From: Saprospiraceae bacterium
Lineage (GTDB): Bacteria > Bacteroidota > Bacteroidia > Chitinophagales > Saprospiraceae
NCBI GenBank assembly: GCA_020628645.1
Contig: JAHDES010000014.1
Location: forward strand, 35,457 to 99,456
Reading direction: 5' to 3'
Length of the DNA stretch: 64,000 nt
This document shows, in pieces, positions 16,788-24,498 of the stretch. Under the pieces are notes generated by a model that was not told the origin of the DNA, did no database searches, and worked only from the letters and a program-made list of their open reading frames with translations. Position 1 is the stretch's first letter; each line of letters starts with the position of its first letter. Both the position numbers and the translations under genes were made by a program.

Positions 16788-17969
16788 ATGAGTTTAGAAC
16801 TATTTAGAAAAGAAACCCGTGAATGGCTCGATGCCAATTGTCCTCAAAGTATGCGACAACCCATCAAGAAATTTGATGACCGTTTTTGGGGAGGGCGAAA
16901 CCCTAAATTTGCAAGCGAAGATCAGAAAATTTGGTTTGAACGCTGCCTTGCTAAAAATTGGACCGTGCCTTATTGGCCCAAGGAATATGGAGGTGGCGGT
17001 TTGTCCAAAGAAGAATACAAGATTTATAAAGAAGAAATGAAACGCTTGGGTTGTCGTTTACCGCTTTTCAATTTTGGTATTTCTATGCTAGGTCCCGCCT
17101 TGTTAAAATTTGGAAATGAAGCACAAAAAAGTCATTTCCTCACCAAAGCAACGCGTGGAGAATTATGGTGGTGTCAAGGATATAGTGAACCAGGGGCAGG
17201 ATCAGATTTAGCCAATATTCAAACCAAAGCGGAAGATATGGGCGATCATTATTTAGTGAATGGTCAAAAAGTCTGGACTTCCTACGCCGATCATGCCGAC
17301 TGGATTTTTTGCCTAGTACGAACCAATGCGGAAGGGCGCAAACAATCAGGAATTAGTTTCTTATTAATAGATATGAATGCTGAAGGTGTGAGTACGCAAC
17401 CCATCCGTTTAATCAGTGGTAAATCTCCCTTCTGTGAGACCTTTTTTGATAATGTAAAAGTACCAAAAGAAAATCTCGTTGGCGTTGAAAATCAAGGTTG
17501 GACAATTGCCAAATATTTATTGACGCATGAACGGGAAATGATTGGTAGTCTGGGTGAAGATGGACAAAAAGTGCCCCTTCATAAGAGTGCTATCGAATAT
17601 GTGGGGACAGAAAATGGAAAACTAAAAGACAGCATCTTACGACCTGAAGTCGCACGTTGGTCGATGAATGATACCATTTTCAAAATGACCTTGAGTCGTT
17701 CTATGGATGAAATTAAATCAGGACAATCTTTAGGCGCAAAATCTTCTTTCTTTAAATATTACGGTACCGAATTAAATAAAGAAAAATATGAGCTCTTAAT
17801 GTCGCTCAAAGGAATGGAAGGTGGCGAGTGGGAAGGCGAAAATTCCAATGATGGTGAAATAGCCAGAATGTTTCTCCGTACCAAAGCGAATTCTATAGAA
17901 GGAGGTACCTCCGAAGTACAATTAAATATCATTGCAAAACACATTTTAGGTTTACCCTCAATACGATAA
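16788..17969 (+). CDS. Acyl-CoA dehydrogenase, catalytic-type subunit
   Basis: Using the ATG at 16788 (the open frame begins at 16758 but MSLELFRKETREWL is the natural N-terminus) gives 393 residues. The fold is complete: N-terminal helical part, the CQGYSEPGAGSDLANIQ segment that contacts FAD and substrate, and the C-terminal SIEGGTSEVQLNIIAKHILG motif. Its Glu (about residue 371) aligns with the catalytic base of medium-chain enzymes. It oxidises acyl-CoA to 2-enoyl-CoA with FAD. The next gene starts 4 bp after this stop and encodes a second, shorter homologue lacking this motif, so the two probably form one heteromeric enzyme. Confidence 0.93.
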   Translation: MSLELFRKETREWLDANCPQSMRQPIKKFDDRFWGGRNPKFASEDQKIWFERCLAKNWTVPYWPKEYGGGGLSKEEYKIYKEEMKRLGCRLPLFNFGISMLGPALLKFGNEAQKSHFLTKATRGELWWCQGYSEPGAGSDLANIQTKAEDMGDHYLVNGQKVWTSYADHADWIFCLVRTNAEGRKQSGISFLLIDMNAEGVSTQPIRLISGKSPFCETFFDNVKVPKENLVGVENQGWTIAKYLLTHEREMIGSLGEDGQKVPLHKSAIEYVGTENGKLKDSILRPEVARWSMNDTIFKMTLSRSMDEIKSGQSLGAKSSFFKYYGTELNKEKYELLMSLKGMEGGEWEGENSNDGEIARMFLRTKANSIEGGTSEVQLNIIAKHILGLPSIR

Positions 17970-17973
17970 AACT

Positions 17974-19095
17974 ATGGCTTTAGTAATAACAGAAGAACAA
18001 TCCATGTTGAAAAACTCGGCAAAAGAATTTCTTGCCGAACGCGCTCCTGTCGCTGCTCTACGAAAATTACGCGATTCACGTGATGAAAAGGGATATGACC
18101 CACAAGTCTGGAAGGAAATGGTAGAAATGGGCTGGGCAAGTTTGACGATTCCCGAAGCTTATGGTGGACTTGATTTTGGGTATACTGGACTTGGACAAAT
18201 TTTAGAAGAATCAGGAAAAACGCTTACAGCATCTCCTTTAGTAGCGACCGTTTTAGTAGGAACAACGATCCTCAATGAAGGAGCAAATGTGATGCAAAAG
18301 GAACAACTTTTACCAGCTATTGCAGATGGACAATTGTTATTGGCGTATGCGGGCGAAGAAGTTGCCAAACATCGTCCGTTTTTTGTGGAAACGACTTATG
18401 AAGAAACTGCAGATGGCTATATTTTAAATGGGCAAAAAGTAAATGTTTTAGATGGACATATTGCAGATAAATTGATTGTTTCAGCTAAAAAAGACGGGGA
18501 GTTTAATTTGTTTTTAGTAGATGCAAATACAACAGGCGTTACTATAGAACGAGTGGTGATGATGGATAGCCGTAATATGGCAAAGGTAAAATTGAATAAT
18601 GTAAAAATTTCACTTGAAAATAGAATCGGATCGGATGGATCGGGTAAAGAAACGCTAAAAAAAGCTTTAGATATTGCTCGAATTGGTTTGGCTGCCGAAA
18701 TGATCGGTACGATGCAAGAAGCTTTTGCGCGGACGGTCAGTTATCTCAAAGAACGAATTCAATTTGATGTGCCAATTGGAAGTTTTCAGTCTTTACAACA
18801 TCGTGCAGCGCATATGTTTTGTGAAATTGAAAATTGTAAATCTATCGTTTTGACAGCTCTTCAAGCCATTGATAATCAGTCGGATAAATTACCTGTTTTA
18901 GCTTGTTTGGCAAAAGCAAAAGTAGGGGAAACGATTCATTTAGTCTCCAATGAAGCCATTCAAATGTATGGAGGAATCGGTATGACAGATGACGAAGAAA
19001 TTGGCTTTTTCCTCAAACGCGCCCGAGTAGCACAACAAACTTTTGGAGATTGGAATTTCCACCTCAATAAATATGCCTTGATGAATGGATATTGA
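17974..19095 (+). CDS. Acyl-CoA dehydrogenase-like partner subunit without catalytic Glu motif
   Basis: 373 residues with the acyl-CoA dehydrogenase fold: ITEEQSMLKNSAKEFLAERAP at the start, a GWASLTIPEAYGGLDFGYTG segment, and the C-terminal QMYGGIGMTDDEEIGFFLKRAR region. The usual (Y)EGT motif is absent; the aligned position reads FGDWNF near the end, so the catalytic base appears to be missing. Known heteromeric enzymes such as the FadE26-FadE27 pair of actinobacteria combine one active and one inactive-type subunit to make room for bulky substrates. The 4-bp spacing from the preceding gene supports co-translation and complex formation. The substrate is unknown. Confidence 0.9.
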   Translation: MALVITEEQSMLKNSAKEFLAERAPVAALRKLRDSRDEKGYDPQVWKEMVEMGWASLTIPEAYGGLDFGYTGLGQILEESGKTLTASPLVATVLVGTTILNEGANVMQKEQLLPAIADGQLLLAYAGEEVAKHRPFFVETTYEETADGYILNGQKVNVLDGHIADKLIVSAKKDGEFNLFLVDANTTGVTIERVVMMDSRNMAKVKLNNVKISLENRIGSDGSGKETLKKALDIARIGLAAEMIGTMQEAFARTVSYLKERIQFDVPIGSFQSLQHRAAHMFCEIENCKSIVLTALQAIDNQSDKLPVLACLAKAKVGETIHLVSNEAIQMYGGIGMTDDEEIGFFLKRARVAQQTFGDWNFHLNKYALMNGY

Positions 19096-19191
19096 GTATC
19101 TTTCTACGTTTAACCAAAATAGAAAGTCTAAGTAGTATAATTATACAAGTAATTATTTTAAAGGTGTATTTTGTTTTAAAAAAATCATTTC

Positions 19192-20001
19192 ATGGCATAC
19201 AGCAGTATAGAAGTATCAAAGGAAGGACGATTGCTCATTATCAAACTCAATCGTCCCAAACAACTCAATGCACTCAATGAATCTTTGATAACGGAACTAA
19301 ATGAAGCCATCCAAGATGCAGCTAAAGACAATTCTGTTGGAGGGATATTATTGACAGGAAATGGGCGGGGCTTTTGTGCTGGAGCAGATATTTCGGTGGT
19401 CAACATGGAAAAAGAAGCCAGTAAAATGGCAGCACAAGGAGAAATGTCTTACCAAACCTTGATTCAATACATGAATCCCACTATTCAAACTATACATGAT
19501 GTTGAAAAACCAGTCATTGCAGCCGTAAATGGCGTAACGGCAGGTTATGGGGTTTCCTTGGCATTGGTTTGTGATTTGGTTTATGCGGCAGAATCAGCAA
19601 GTTTTATACAAGTATTTATTCCTCAGTTGGGCATTGTTCCAGACGGAGGGGCGACATGGTTATTGCCTCGTTTGACCACAAACGCTAGAGCAATGGGTAT
19701 GTTTTTGACGGGTAAAAAAATCAGTGCAAAACAAGCTATGGATTGGGGAATGATTTGGGAATGTGTATCGGATGAAATTTTATACGATACGGCTTATCAA
19801 ATGGCATATAAATTAGCACATGGCCCTACTTTAGGAATTGGTTCGATGAAATTAGCCATGAAACAATCAGATAGTAATTCTTTAGAAAAACAACTACGTT
19901 TAGAAGCCTACTTACAAAGAACTTGTTGTGGTTCAGAAGATTTTACGGAAGGATGTATCGCCTTCGCTCAAAAACGAAAACCCGAATTTATTGGAAAATA
20001 A
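19192..20001 (+). CDS. Enoyl-CoA hydratase/isomerase, PaaG-like
   Basis: 269 residues of the crotonase fold. The oxyanion-hole segments are GNGRGFCAGADI (59-70) and NGVTAGYGVSLAL. The region PQLGIVPDGGATWLLPRL and the following RAMGMFLTGKKISAKQAMDWGMIWE closely resemble PaaG, the isomerase that turns ring-epoxide phenylacetyl-CoA into oxepin-CoA. The two Glu of classical hydratases are not at their usual places; the Asp of the VPDGG turn fits isomerase chemistry. No other phenylacetate genes are in this window, so it may isomerise another enoyl-CoA. It follows the acyl-CoA dehydrogenase pair by 96 bp on the same strand. Confidence 0.85.
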   Translation: MAYSSIEVSKEGRLLIIKLNRPKQLNALNESLITELNEAIQDAAKDNSVGGILLTGNGRGFCAGADISVVNMEKEASKMAAQGEMSYQTLIQYMNPTIQTIHDVEKPVIAAVNGVTAGYGVSLALVCDLVYAAESASFIQVFIPQLGIVPDGGATWLLPRLTTNARAMGMFLTGKKISAKQAMDWGMIWECVSDEILYDTAYQMAYKLAHGPTLGIGSMKLAMKQSDSNSLEKQLRLEAYLQRTCCGSEDFTEGCIAFAQKRKPEFIGK

Positions 20002-20044
20002 ATAAGTTAGGCTTCTTATGAGTGTGTGATATATAATGAGGATT

Positions 20045-20096
20045 GGAGATGTTTCCTAACTTCTCCAAAATATATCTAGCGAGTTTCCCAACTCGC
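20045..20096. repeat. Paired hairpins, copy 1
   Basis: Two adjacent small palindromes. The first is GGAGATGTT-TCCT-AACTTCTCC at 20045-20066 (9-bp stem with one mismatch). The second is GCGAGTT-TCCC-AACTCGC at 20079-20096 (7-bp perfect stem). A near copy occurs at 20995-21044, so the pair brackets the crotonase gene 20176-20973. REP-like element or transcription terminator; function inferred only. Confidence 0.75.
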
Positions 20097-20175
20097 AATA
20101 CAAAATTTGACAATTAGGTTCTAATATTTTCTCTTTAGTAAAAATGGGTTTGACTAAATATAAATTTAATCTAAA

Positions 20176-20973
20176 ATGGAACGAGTAAAAATAGAAATTG
20201 ATAATCATATTGCAGTTGTCACTTTTAATCGACCTGAAAAAATGAATGCTCTTGATCCCACTCAATTTGAAGCAATTATTGAAGCAGGTGAAAAAATGGC
20301 GAAAGATGCTTCTGTTCGTGTAGTAGTGCTGAAAGGGGAGGGGAGAGCCTTCTGTGCAGGGCTGGATGTGATGAGTTTTCAATCATTAGATAGTGCAGTG
20401 ACGAATAGTTCATTGATTCCAAGAACGCATGGTATCGCCAATACTTGGCAACAGTCGGTATGGGTATGGCGAGCATTGCCCGTTCCAGTGATAGCGGCAG
20501 TGCATGGCGTGGCTTTTGGTGGCGGTTTACAGATAATGTTGGGAGCAGACATCAAATACATCAAAGCTGATACTAAACTTTCCATTATGGAAATGAAATG
20601 GGGCATTATTCCTGATATGGCAGGAACACAATTGATGCGGCATTCTGTACGAGATGATATTATTCGTGAATTGACTTATACCAATCGAGTATTCTCAGGC
20701 GAAGAAGCGGTTCAATATGGTTTTGCCACTCATGTATCGGAAGATCCATTTGAGGATGCGATGAAATTGGCTACTGAAATTGCAAGTAAAAGCCCTAGTG
20801 CTATTGTAAAAGCGAAGAAAGTACTCAATGCAGCTCCATATCTCAGTCGAGAAGATGGTTTAATGATGGAATCTGTGGAACAAGAAGCTATCATGAAAAA
20901 GAAGAATCAATTAGAAGCCGTTTTTTCTAGTATGCAAAAACGAGCTGGAAATTTTGACGATTATCGAGAATAG
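20176..20973 (+). CDS. Enoyl-CoA hydratase/isomerase family protein
   Basis: 265 residues, crotonase fold. The oxyanion-hole segments are KGEGRAFCAGLDV (55-67) and HGVAFGGGLQIML. The acidic residues in LSIMEMKWGIIPDMAGTQ suggest dienoyl-CoA or enoyl-CoA isomerase chemistry, because the first hydratase Glu is replaced by Gln (GGLQI) while the second position keeps Glu and the Asp of PDMAG is present. It acts on CoA thioesters in the cytoplasm during beta-oxidation of unsaturated or substituted chains. It stands between two copies of a paired hairpin, which probably make it a separate transcription unit. Exact substrate unknown. Confidence 0.88.
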   Translation: MERVKIEIDNHIAVVTFNRPEKMNALDPTQFEAIIEAGEKMAKDASVRVVVLKGEGRAFCAGLDVMSFQSLDSAVTNSSLIPRTHGIANTWQQSVWVWRALPVPVIAAVHGVAFGGGLQIMLGADIKYIKADTKLSIMEMKWGIIPDMAGTQLMRHSVRDDIIRELTYTNRVFSGEEAVQYGFATHVSEDPFEDAMKLATEIASKSPSAIVKAKKVLNAAPYLSREDGLMMESVEQEAIMKKKNQLEAVFSSMQKRAGNFDDYRE

Positions 20974-20994
20974 AAAGTGAATCCCAACCAGATT

Positions 20995-21044
20995 AGAGAA
21001 GTTTCCTAACTTCTCCGAAATATATAGCGAGTTAGGAAACTCGC
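20995..21044. repeat. Paired hairpins, copy 2
   Basis: Palindrome AGAGAAGTT-TCCT-AACTTCTCC (20995-21016) followed by GCGAGTT-AGGA-AACTCGC (21027-21044), separated by an AT-rich spacer. It matches copy 1 at 20045-20096 almost exactly in stems and spacer. In the second hairpin the loop is AGGA here and TCCC there, as if that loop had been inverted. Confidence 0.75.
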
Positions 21045-21094
21045 AAACGGATTATTATTGTTTACTTTTTAAAAACGACAAAACCAATCTTAAC

Positions 21095-22006
21095 ATGCCT
21101 TTAAAACGACGCCAATTTGTAAAAACAACTGGAATTGCTTCTCTTGGATTAATCACTTCTACCTTTACAGCTTGTACTTCTGATGCAGCTCAAAAAGTAG
21201 AAAATGCAGTCACTAATACACCTGCTCTACAAGCAGGAATAAAAGATTTTGGTATTCAATTATACACGCTTCGAGACGTTATAAATGATGATCCAAAAGC
21301 CACCTTAAAACAATTAGCAGATTTTGGGTTTACTCAAATCGAAAGTTATGAGGGAGATCAAGGTATTTTTTGGGGCATGAGTAACAAAGATTTTAAATCT
21401 TATTTGGATGATATTGGTATCAATATGGTTGCTAGTCATTGCGATATTCATAAGAATTTTGAAGAAAAAGCAGCACAAGCCGCTGAAATTGGAATGAAAT
21501 ACCTCGTTTGTCCATACGTTGGCCCACAAACCAGCAAGGAAAATTGGAAAGAAGTAACCGATAAATTCAATGAATGTGGAGCAATTTGTAAGAAGAATGG
21601 AATTCGTTTTGCCTACCATAATCATGCTTATTCCTTCAAAGCATTTTCAGGGATGATTCCTCAAGATTTCATTATGGAAAATACAGACCCTGAATTAGTA
21701 GATCATGAAATGGATATTTATTGGGTCGTGACAGGAGGTGCTGATCCTATAGAATATCTAAAAAAATACCCGAATCGTTTTCGACTTTGCCATGTGAAAG
21801 ATCGCGCCAAAAGTGCTGCTGCCGATGAAGATTTTGCGTCCTGTAATTTAGGTACAGGAACGATTGATTTCCCTAAAATTTTAGCTGCTGCTGCCGAAAA
21901 TGGTATGGAATATTTCTTTATGGAACAAGAACGCTACGATAATTCTTCTCCTATGAAAGCTGCGGAAGTAGGTGCCAATTATTTGAAACAGATTAAATTG
22001 AGCTAA
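21095..22006 (+). CDS. Sugar phosphate isomerase/epimerase-like TIM-barrel protein, exported lipoprotein
   Basis: 303 residues. The N-terminus carries a twin-arginine-type motif RRQFVK (5-10), a hydrophobic stretch and a lipobox with Cys27 (TFTACT), so it is probably exported folded and lipid-anchored. The rest fits the xylose-isomerase-like TIM barrel: GIQLYTLRDVINDDPKATL at the start, a FTQIESYEG strand, YHNHAYSF with metal-binding His, ELVDHEMDIYWVVTGGADP and the HVKDR motif. Enzymes of this fold isomerise or oxidise sugars using a divalent metal. The substrate cannot be told from sequence. It has no metabolic link to the neighbouring acyl-CoA genes. Confidence 0.88.
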   Translation: MPLKRRQFVKTTGIASLGLITSTFTACTSDAAQKVENAVTNTPALQAGIKDFGIQLYTLRDVINDDPKATLKQLADFGFTQIESYEGDQGIFWGMSNKDFKSYLDDIGINMVASHCDIHKNFEEKAAQAAEIGMKYLVCPYVGPQTSKENWKEVTDKFNECGAICKKNGIRFAYHNHAYSFKAFSGMIPQDFIMENTDPELVDHEMDIYWVVTGGADPIEYLKKYPNRFRLCHVKDRAKSAAADEDFASCNLGTGTIDFPKILAAAAENGMEYFFMEQERYDNSSPMKAAEVGANYLKQIKLS

Positions 22007-22122
22007 AATTTTATTTTACCAGACTTCTTAGCTCGACTTTTAAAACAACCCATACAAAAAGTGATAAGTCTCTTAAATTGAGCCTAACAAGGGGTTAAAA
22101 CCACCTTGAAACATTCATAATC

Positions 22123-22142
22123 CAAGGGAATTTATTCCCTTG
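22123..22142. repeat. 20-bp palindrome CAAGGGAATTTATTCCCTTG
   Basis: Nearly perfect palindrome in the 240-bp gap between convergent genes. The related palindrome at 24371-24390 shares the outer CAAGGGAA/TTCCCTTG arms, and the one at 24284-24299 shares the GAATTTATTC centre. They flank the biotin carboxylase gene. Confidence 0.6.
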
Positions 22143-22174
22143 TCATCGATCTTGTTAATTTTGTATGGTTTTGA

Positions 22175-22236
22175 AGCTCGACTTTAGCATTTAAGCAATA
22201 TGTCCTGTCAGGCTGCTTAAATGCTAAAGTCGAGCT
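22175..22236. repeat. Perfect 23-bp inverted repeat between convergent genes
   Basis: The arm 22175-22197 (AGCTCGACTTTAGCATTTAAG and two more bases) is exactly complementary to 22214-22236, with a 16-nt loop containing CCTGTCAGG. It begins 11 bp beyond the carboxylase stop codon on the minus strand. It may act as a terminator, but there is no T-run on either side. The AGCTCGACTTT arm start also appears at about 22031, just after the other convergent gene. Confidence 0.88.
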
Positions 22237-22246
22237 AAACAAAAAA

Positions 22247-24217
22247 TCACTCTATTTTTAACAGTAAAAAACCTGCTTCGACATTTTGTCCTTCTTGGGC
22301 ATAAATCTCAGTGACCTTGCCGTCTTTTTCTGCAGATATGGTATTTTCCATTTTCATAGAAGAGATAATCATTAATGCATCATCGACTTTCACCTCTTGT
22401 CCTTCTTTAACCAAAATTTTAATAATTTGTGAAGGCATTGGAGCTTCGTAACCTCCTTCTATTTTGGTAACTGCTTTGGATGGAAATCGCTCTTTTTTCA
22501 CTAAATGAATCGTCCCAGTTTCAGGAGAATGAATGAAGCGTTCAAATCCTTTTTTTACAATAGCGACTTTATATTGAACACCATCTATTTGAATAGAAAG
22601 GGTGTTTTTTTCAACAGAAACGAAGTCTACAACATATTTTTGCTCCCCAAATTCACATTCAAATTGATTTTTTGATAAGGCATTGTATGCCACTTGAAGT
22701 TCTTCTTCTCCATATAAATAGGAAACTTGTTGAGCCATATAGCGATTATTGCGCCAAGCAGAAGGAATATGACGTAATAGGGTGCGATTTTGATCGCGTT
22801 CATACCAATCTGATAAAGTAGTCGAAATAGCAGCTAATGCTAAATGATGTGTTGATTTTTGATTAAAGGTATTTGGATCAAAATGATTTTGGATATAATG
22901 AGTATCATATTCCCCTTTTTGAATAGCCTCTTGTTTAAATAAATGCAATAGAAAATCTTGATTGGTCGTCAGCCCTAGACATTTTAAATGTTGAAGAGTA
23001 TAGGACATTTTTCGATGTGCAGCTCGTCTAGTTTTATCCCAAATAATAATTTTGGCAATCATAGGATCGTAATGGATAGAAATGGCAGAGCCTGATTGAA
23101 TAGCTGTTTCCATGCGTAATCCCTCTACTTTGGGTACTTCCCACCAATGAACAGTACCTGTCGCTGGTAGGAAATCATTGCTAGGGTCTTCTGCATACAA
23201 ACGCGCTTCTATGGCGTACCCTTTACTTTTGACCTCCGCTTGTGAAAGTGGAAGAGGATTTCCTTCAGCAACCTCAATTTGTAATTCTACTAAATCTAAA
23301 CCTGTAATTTCCTCGCTTACAGGATGTTCTACTTGGAGACGAGTATTTACTTCTAAAAAGAAAAAATCTTGAGTACGATCATCAAAAATAAATTCTACGG
23401 TTCCAGCATTATCATAATTCAACGCCTTTGCAGCTTTTACCGCAGCTTCGCCCATTTTCGTCCGTAAATGCTCATCTAAAACGGGAGAAGGGCTTTCTTC
23501 TAATACCTTTTGGTAGCGACGTTGGATAGTACATTCACGTTCTAAAATATGAATAGCATTACCTTGTTGATCTCCAAAAATTTGAAATTCAATATGTCTT
23601 CCTTTTGCAATATAGCGTTCGATGATTAATTCGTCATCTCCAAAAGCAGATTGTGCTTCTCGTTTTGCAGCAGCAATATTTTGTTCTAAATCAGCAGCTT
23701 TATGTACAATACGCATTCCCTTTCCGCCACCCCCAGCAGTAGCTTTTAGTAATAAAGGAAAACCAATAGCTTTTGCTTCTTTAATTAATCGTTTTGTACT
23801 TTGATCTTCTCCTTGATAACCGGGAATGACAGGCACACCATGCGCTTGCATGATGGATTTCGCCTTTGATTTGGAGCCCATTGCCTCTATTGCTGTCGGA
23901 TGTGGCCCTATAAAAATGATGTTTGCTGCTGCACAGCGTTTTGCAAAAGTGGCATTTTCGGATAAAAATCCATATCCTGGATGAATGGCATCTGCTCCAT
24001 GTGCTTGTGCAACGGCTATAATTTTTTCTTGATTTAAATAAGAAGCCGAAGGGCTATTTTCACCAATATGAACAGCAATATCTGCTTCTTGTACAAATAA
24101 ACCTTCACTATCGGCATCCGAGAAAACGGCAATACTTTGAATACCCATTTTCTTGCAGGTACGAATAATTCTGGAAGCTATTTCACCACGATTGGCAATA
24201 AGGATTGATTTTATCAT
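22247..24217 (-). CDS. Acyl-CoA carboxylase, biotin carboxylase/carrier subunit
   Basis: 656 residues, the length of methylcrotonyl- or propionyl-type alpha subunits. The N-terminal biotin carboxylase domain starts IKSILIANRGEIASRIIRTC and has the ATP-grasp Gly loop AGGGGKGMRIV, the VEFIFD and EVNTRLQVEHPVSE motifs. A linker of about 150 residues follows, then the biotin carrier domain with SSMKMENT, where Lys622 carries biotin. It uses ATP and bicarbonate to carboxylate biotin; the carboxyltransferase partner is encoded upstream on the same strand (24499-26097). With enoyl-CoA hydratases nearby, leucine or branched-acid degradation is likely, but the acyl substrate is not certain. The gap to the partner gene is unusually long (281 bp) and holds palindromes. 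Confidence 0.93.
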   Translation of the reverse strand: MIKSILIANRGEIASRIIRTCKKMGIQSIAVFSDADSEGLFVQEADIAVHIGENSPSASYLNQEKIIAVAQAHGADAIHPGYGFLSENATFAKRCAAANIIFIGPHPTAIEAMGSKSKAKSIMQAHGVPVIPGYQGEDQSTKRLIKEAKAIGFPLLLKATAGGGGKGMRIVHKAADLEQNIAAAKREAQSAFGDDELIIERYIAKGRHIEFQIFGDQQGNAIHILERECTIQRRYQKVLEESPSPVLDEHLRTKMGEAAVKAAKALNYDNAGTVEFIFDDRTQDFFFLEVNTRLQVEHPVSEEITGLDLVELQIEVAEGNPLPLSQAEVKSKGYAIEARLYAEDPSNDFLPATGTVHWWEVPKVEGLRMETAIQSGSAISIHYDPMIAKIIIWDKTRRAAHRKMSYTLQHLKCLGLTTNQDFLLHLFKQEAIQKGEYDTHYIQNHFDPNTFNQKSTHHLALAAISTTLSDWYERDQNRTLLRHIPSAWRNNRYMAQQVSYLYGEEELQVAYNALSKNQFECEFGEQKYVVDFVSVEKNTLSIQIDGVQYKVAIVKKGFERFIHSPETGTIHLVKKERFPSKAVTKIEGGYEAPMPSQIIKILVKEGQEVKVDDALMIISSMKMENTISAEKDGKVTEIYAQEGQNVEAGFLLLKIE

Positions 24218-24283
24218 ATTAAGATTAAGCTTTTAAAGCGAAGTATAAGTGCACTGTGTAAAAAGTTTATTAAAAGTAGGATT

Positions 24284-24390
24284 GTCGAATTTATTCGACG
24301 CGAAGCCCACTGAAATCGAAAATTTTTTCAACTTCAATATGGTCTACACCAATTATAACATCTTGAATTTCAAGGGAACATGTTCCCTTG
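24284..24390. repeat. Two palindromes in the gap between the carboxylase subunit genes
   Basis: GTCGAATTTATTCGAC (24284-24299) and CAAGGGAACATGTTCCCTTG (24371-24390) are both perfect palindromes. They lie within the 281-bp gap 24218-24498, which holds no gene. A further 9-bp inverted repeat (AACTAAGTT with AACTTAGTT) follows at about 24407-24454. They resemble the palindrome at 22123-22142. Operator, REP-like or processing sites are all possible. Confidence 0.6.
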
Positions 24391-24498
24391 AGGCAATCAA
24401 AAACTTAAACTAAGTTAGATTTCATTGTAATAGGTTTAATACCAACTTAGTTAAGTGACCTATGCTGTACTTAGAATTTGTTTAGTCATTCAAATAAG

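Noticed and set aside
19192-20001. Part of a phenylacetate degradation cluster
   Set aside because: Only the PaaG-like isomerase is present; no monooxygenase, ligase or PaaZ gene is in the window.
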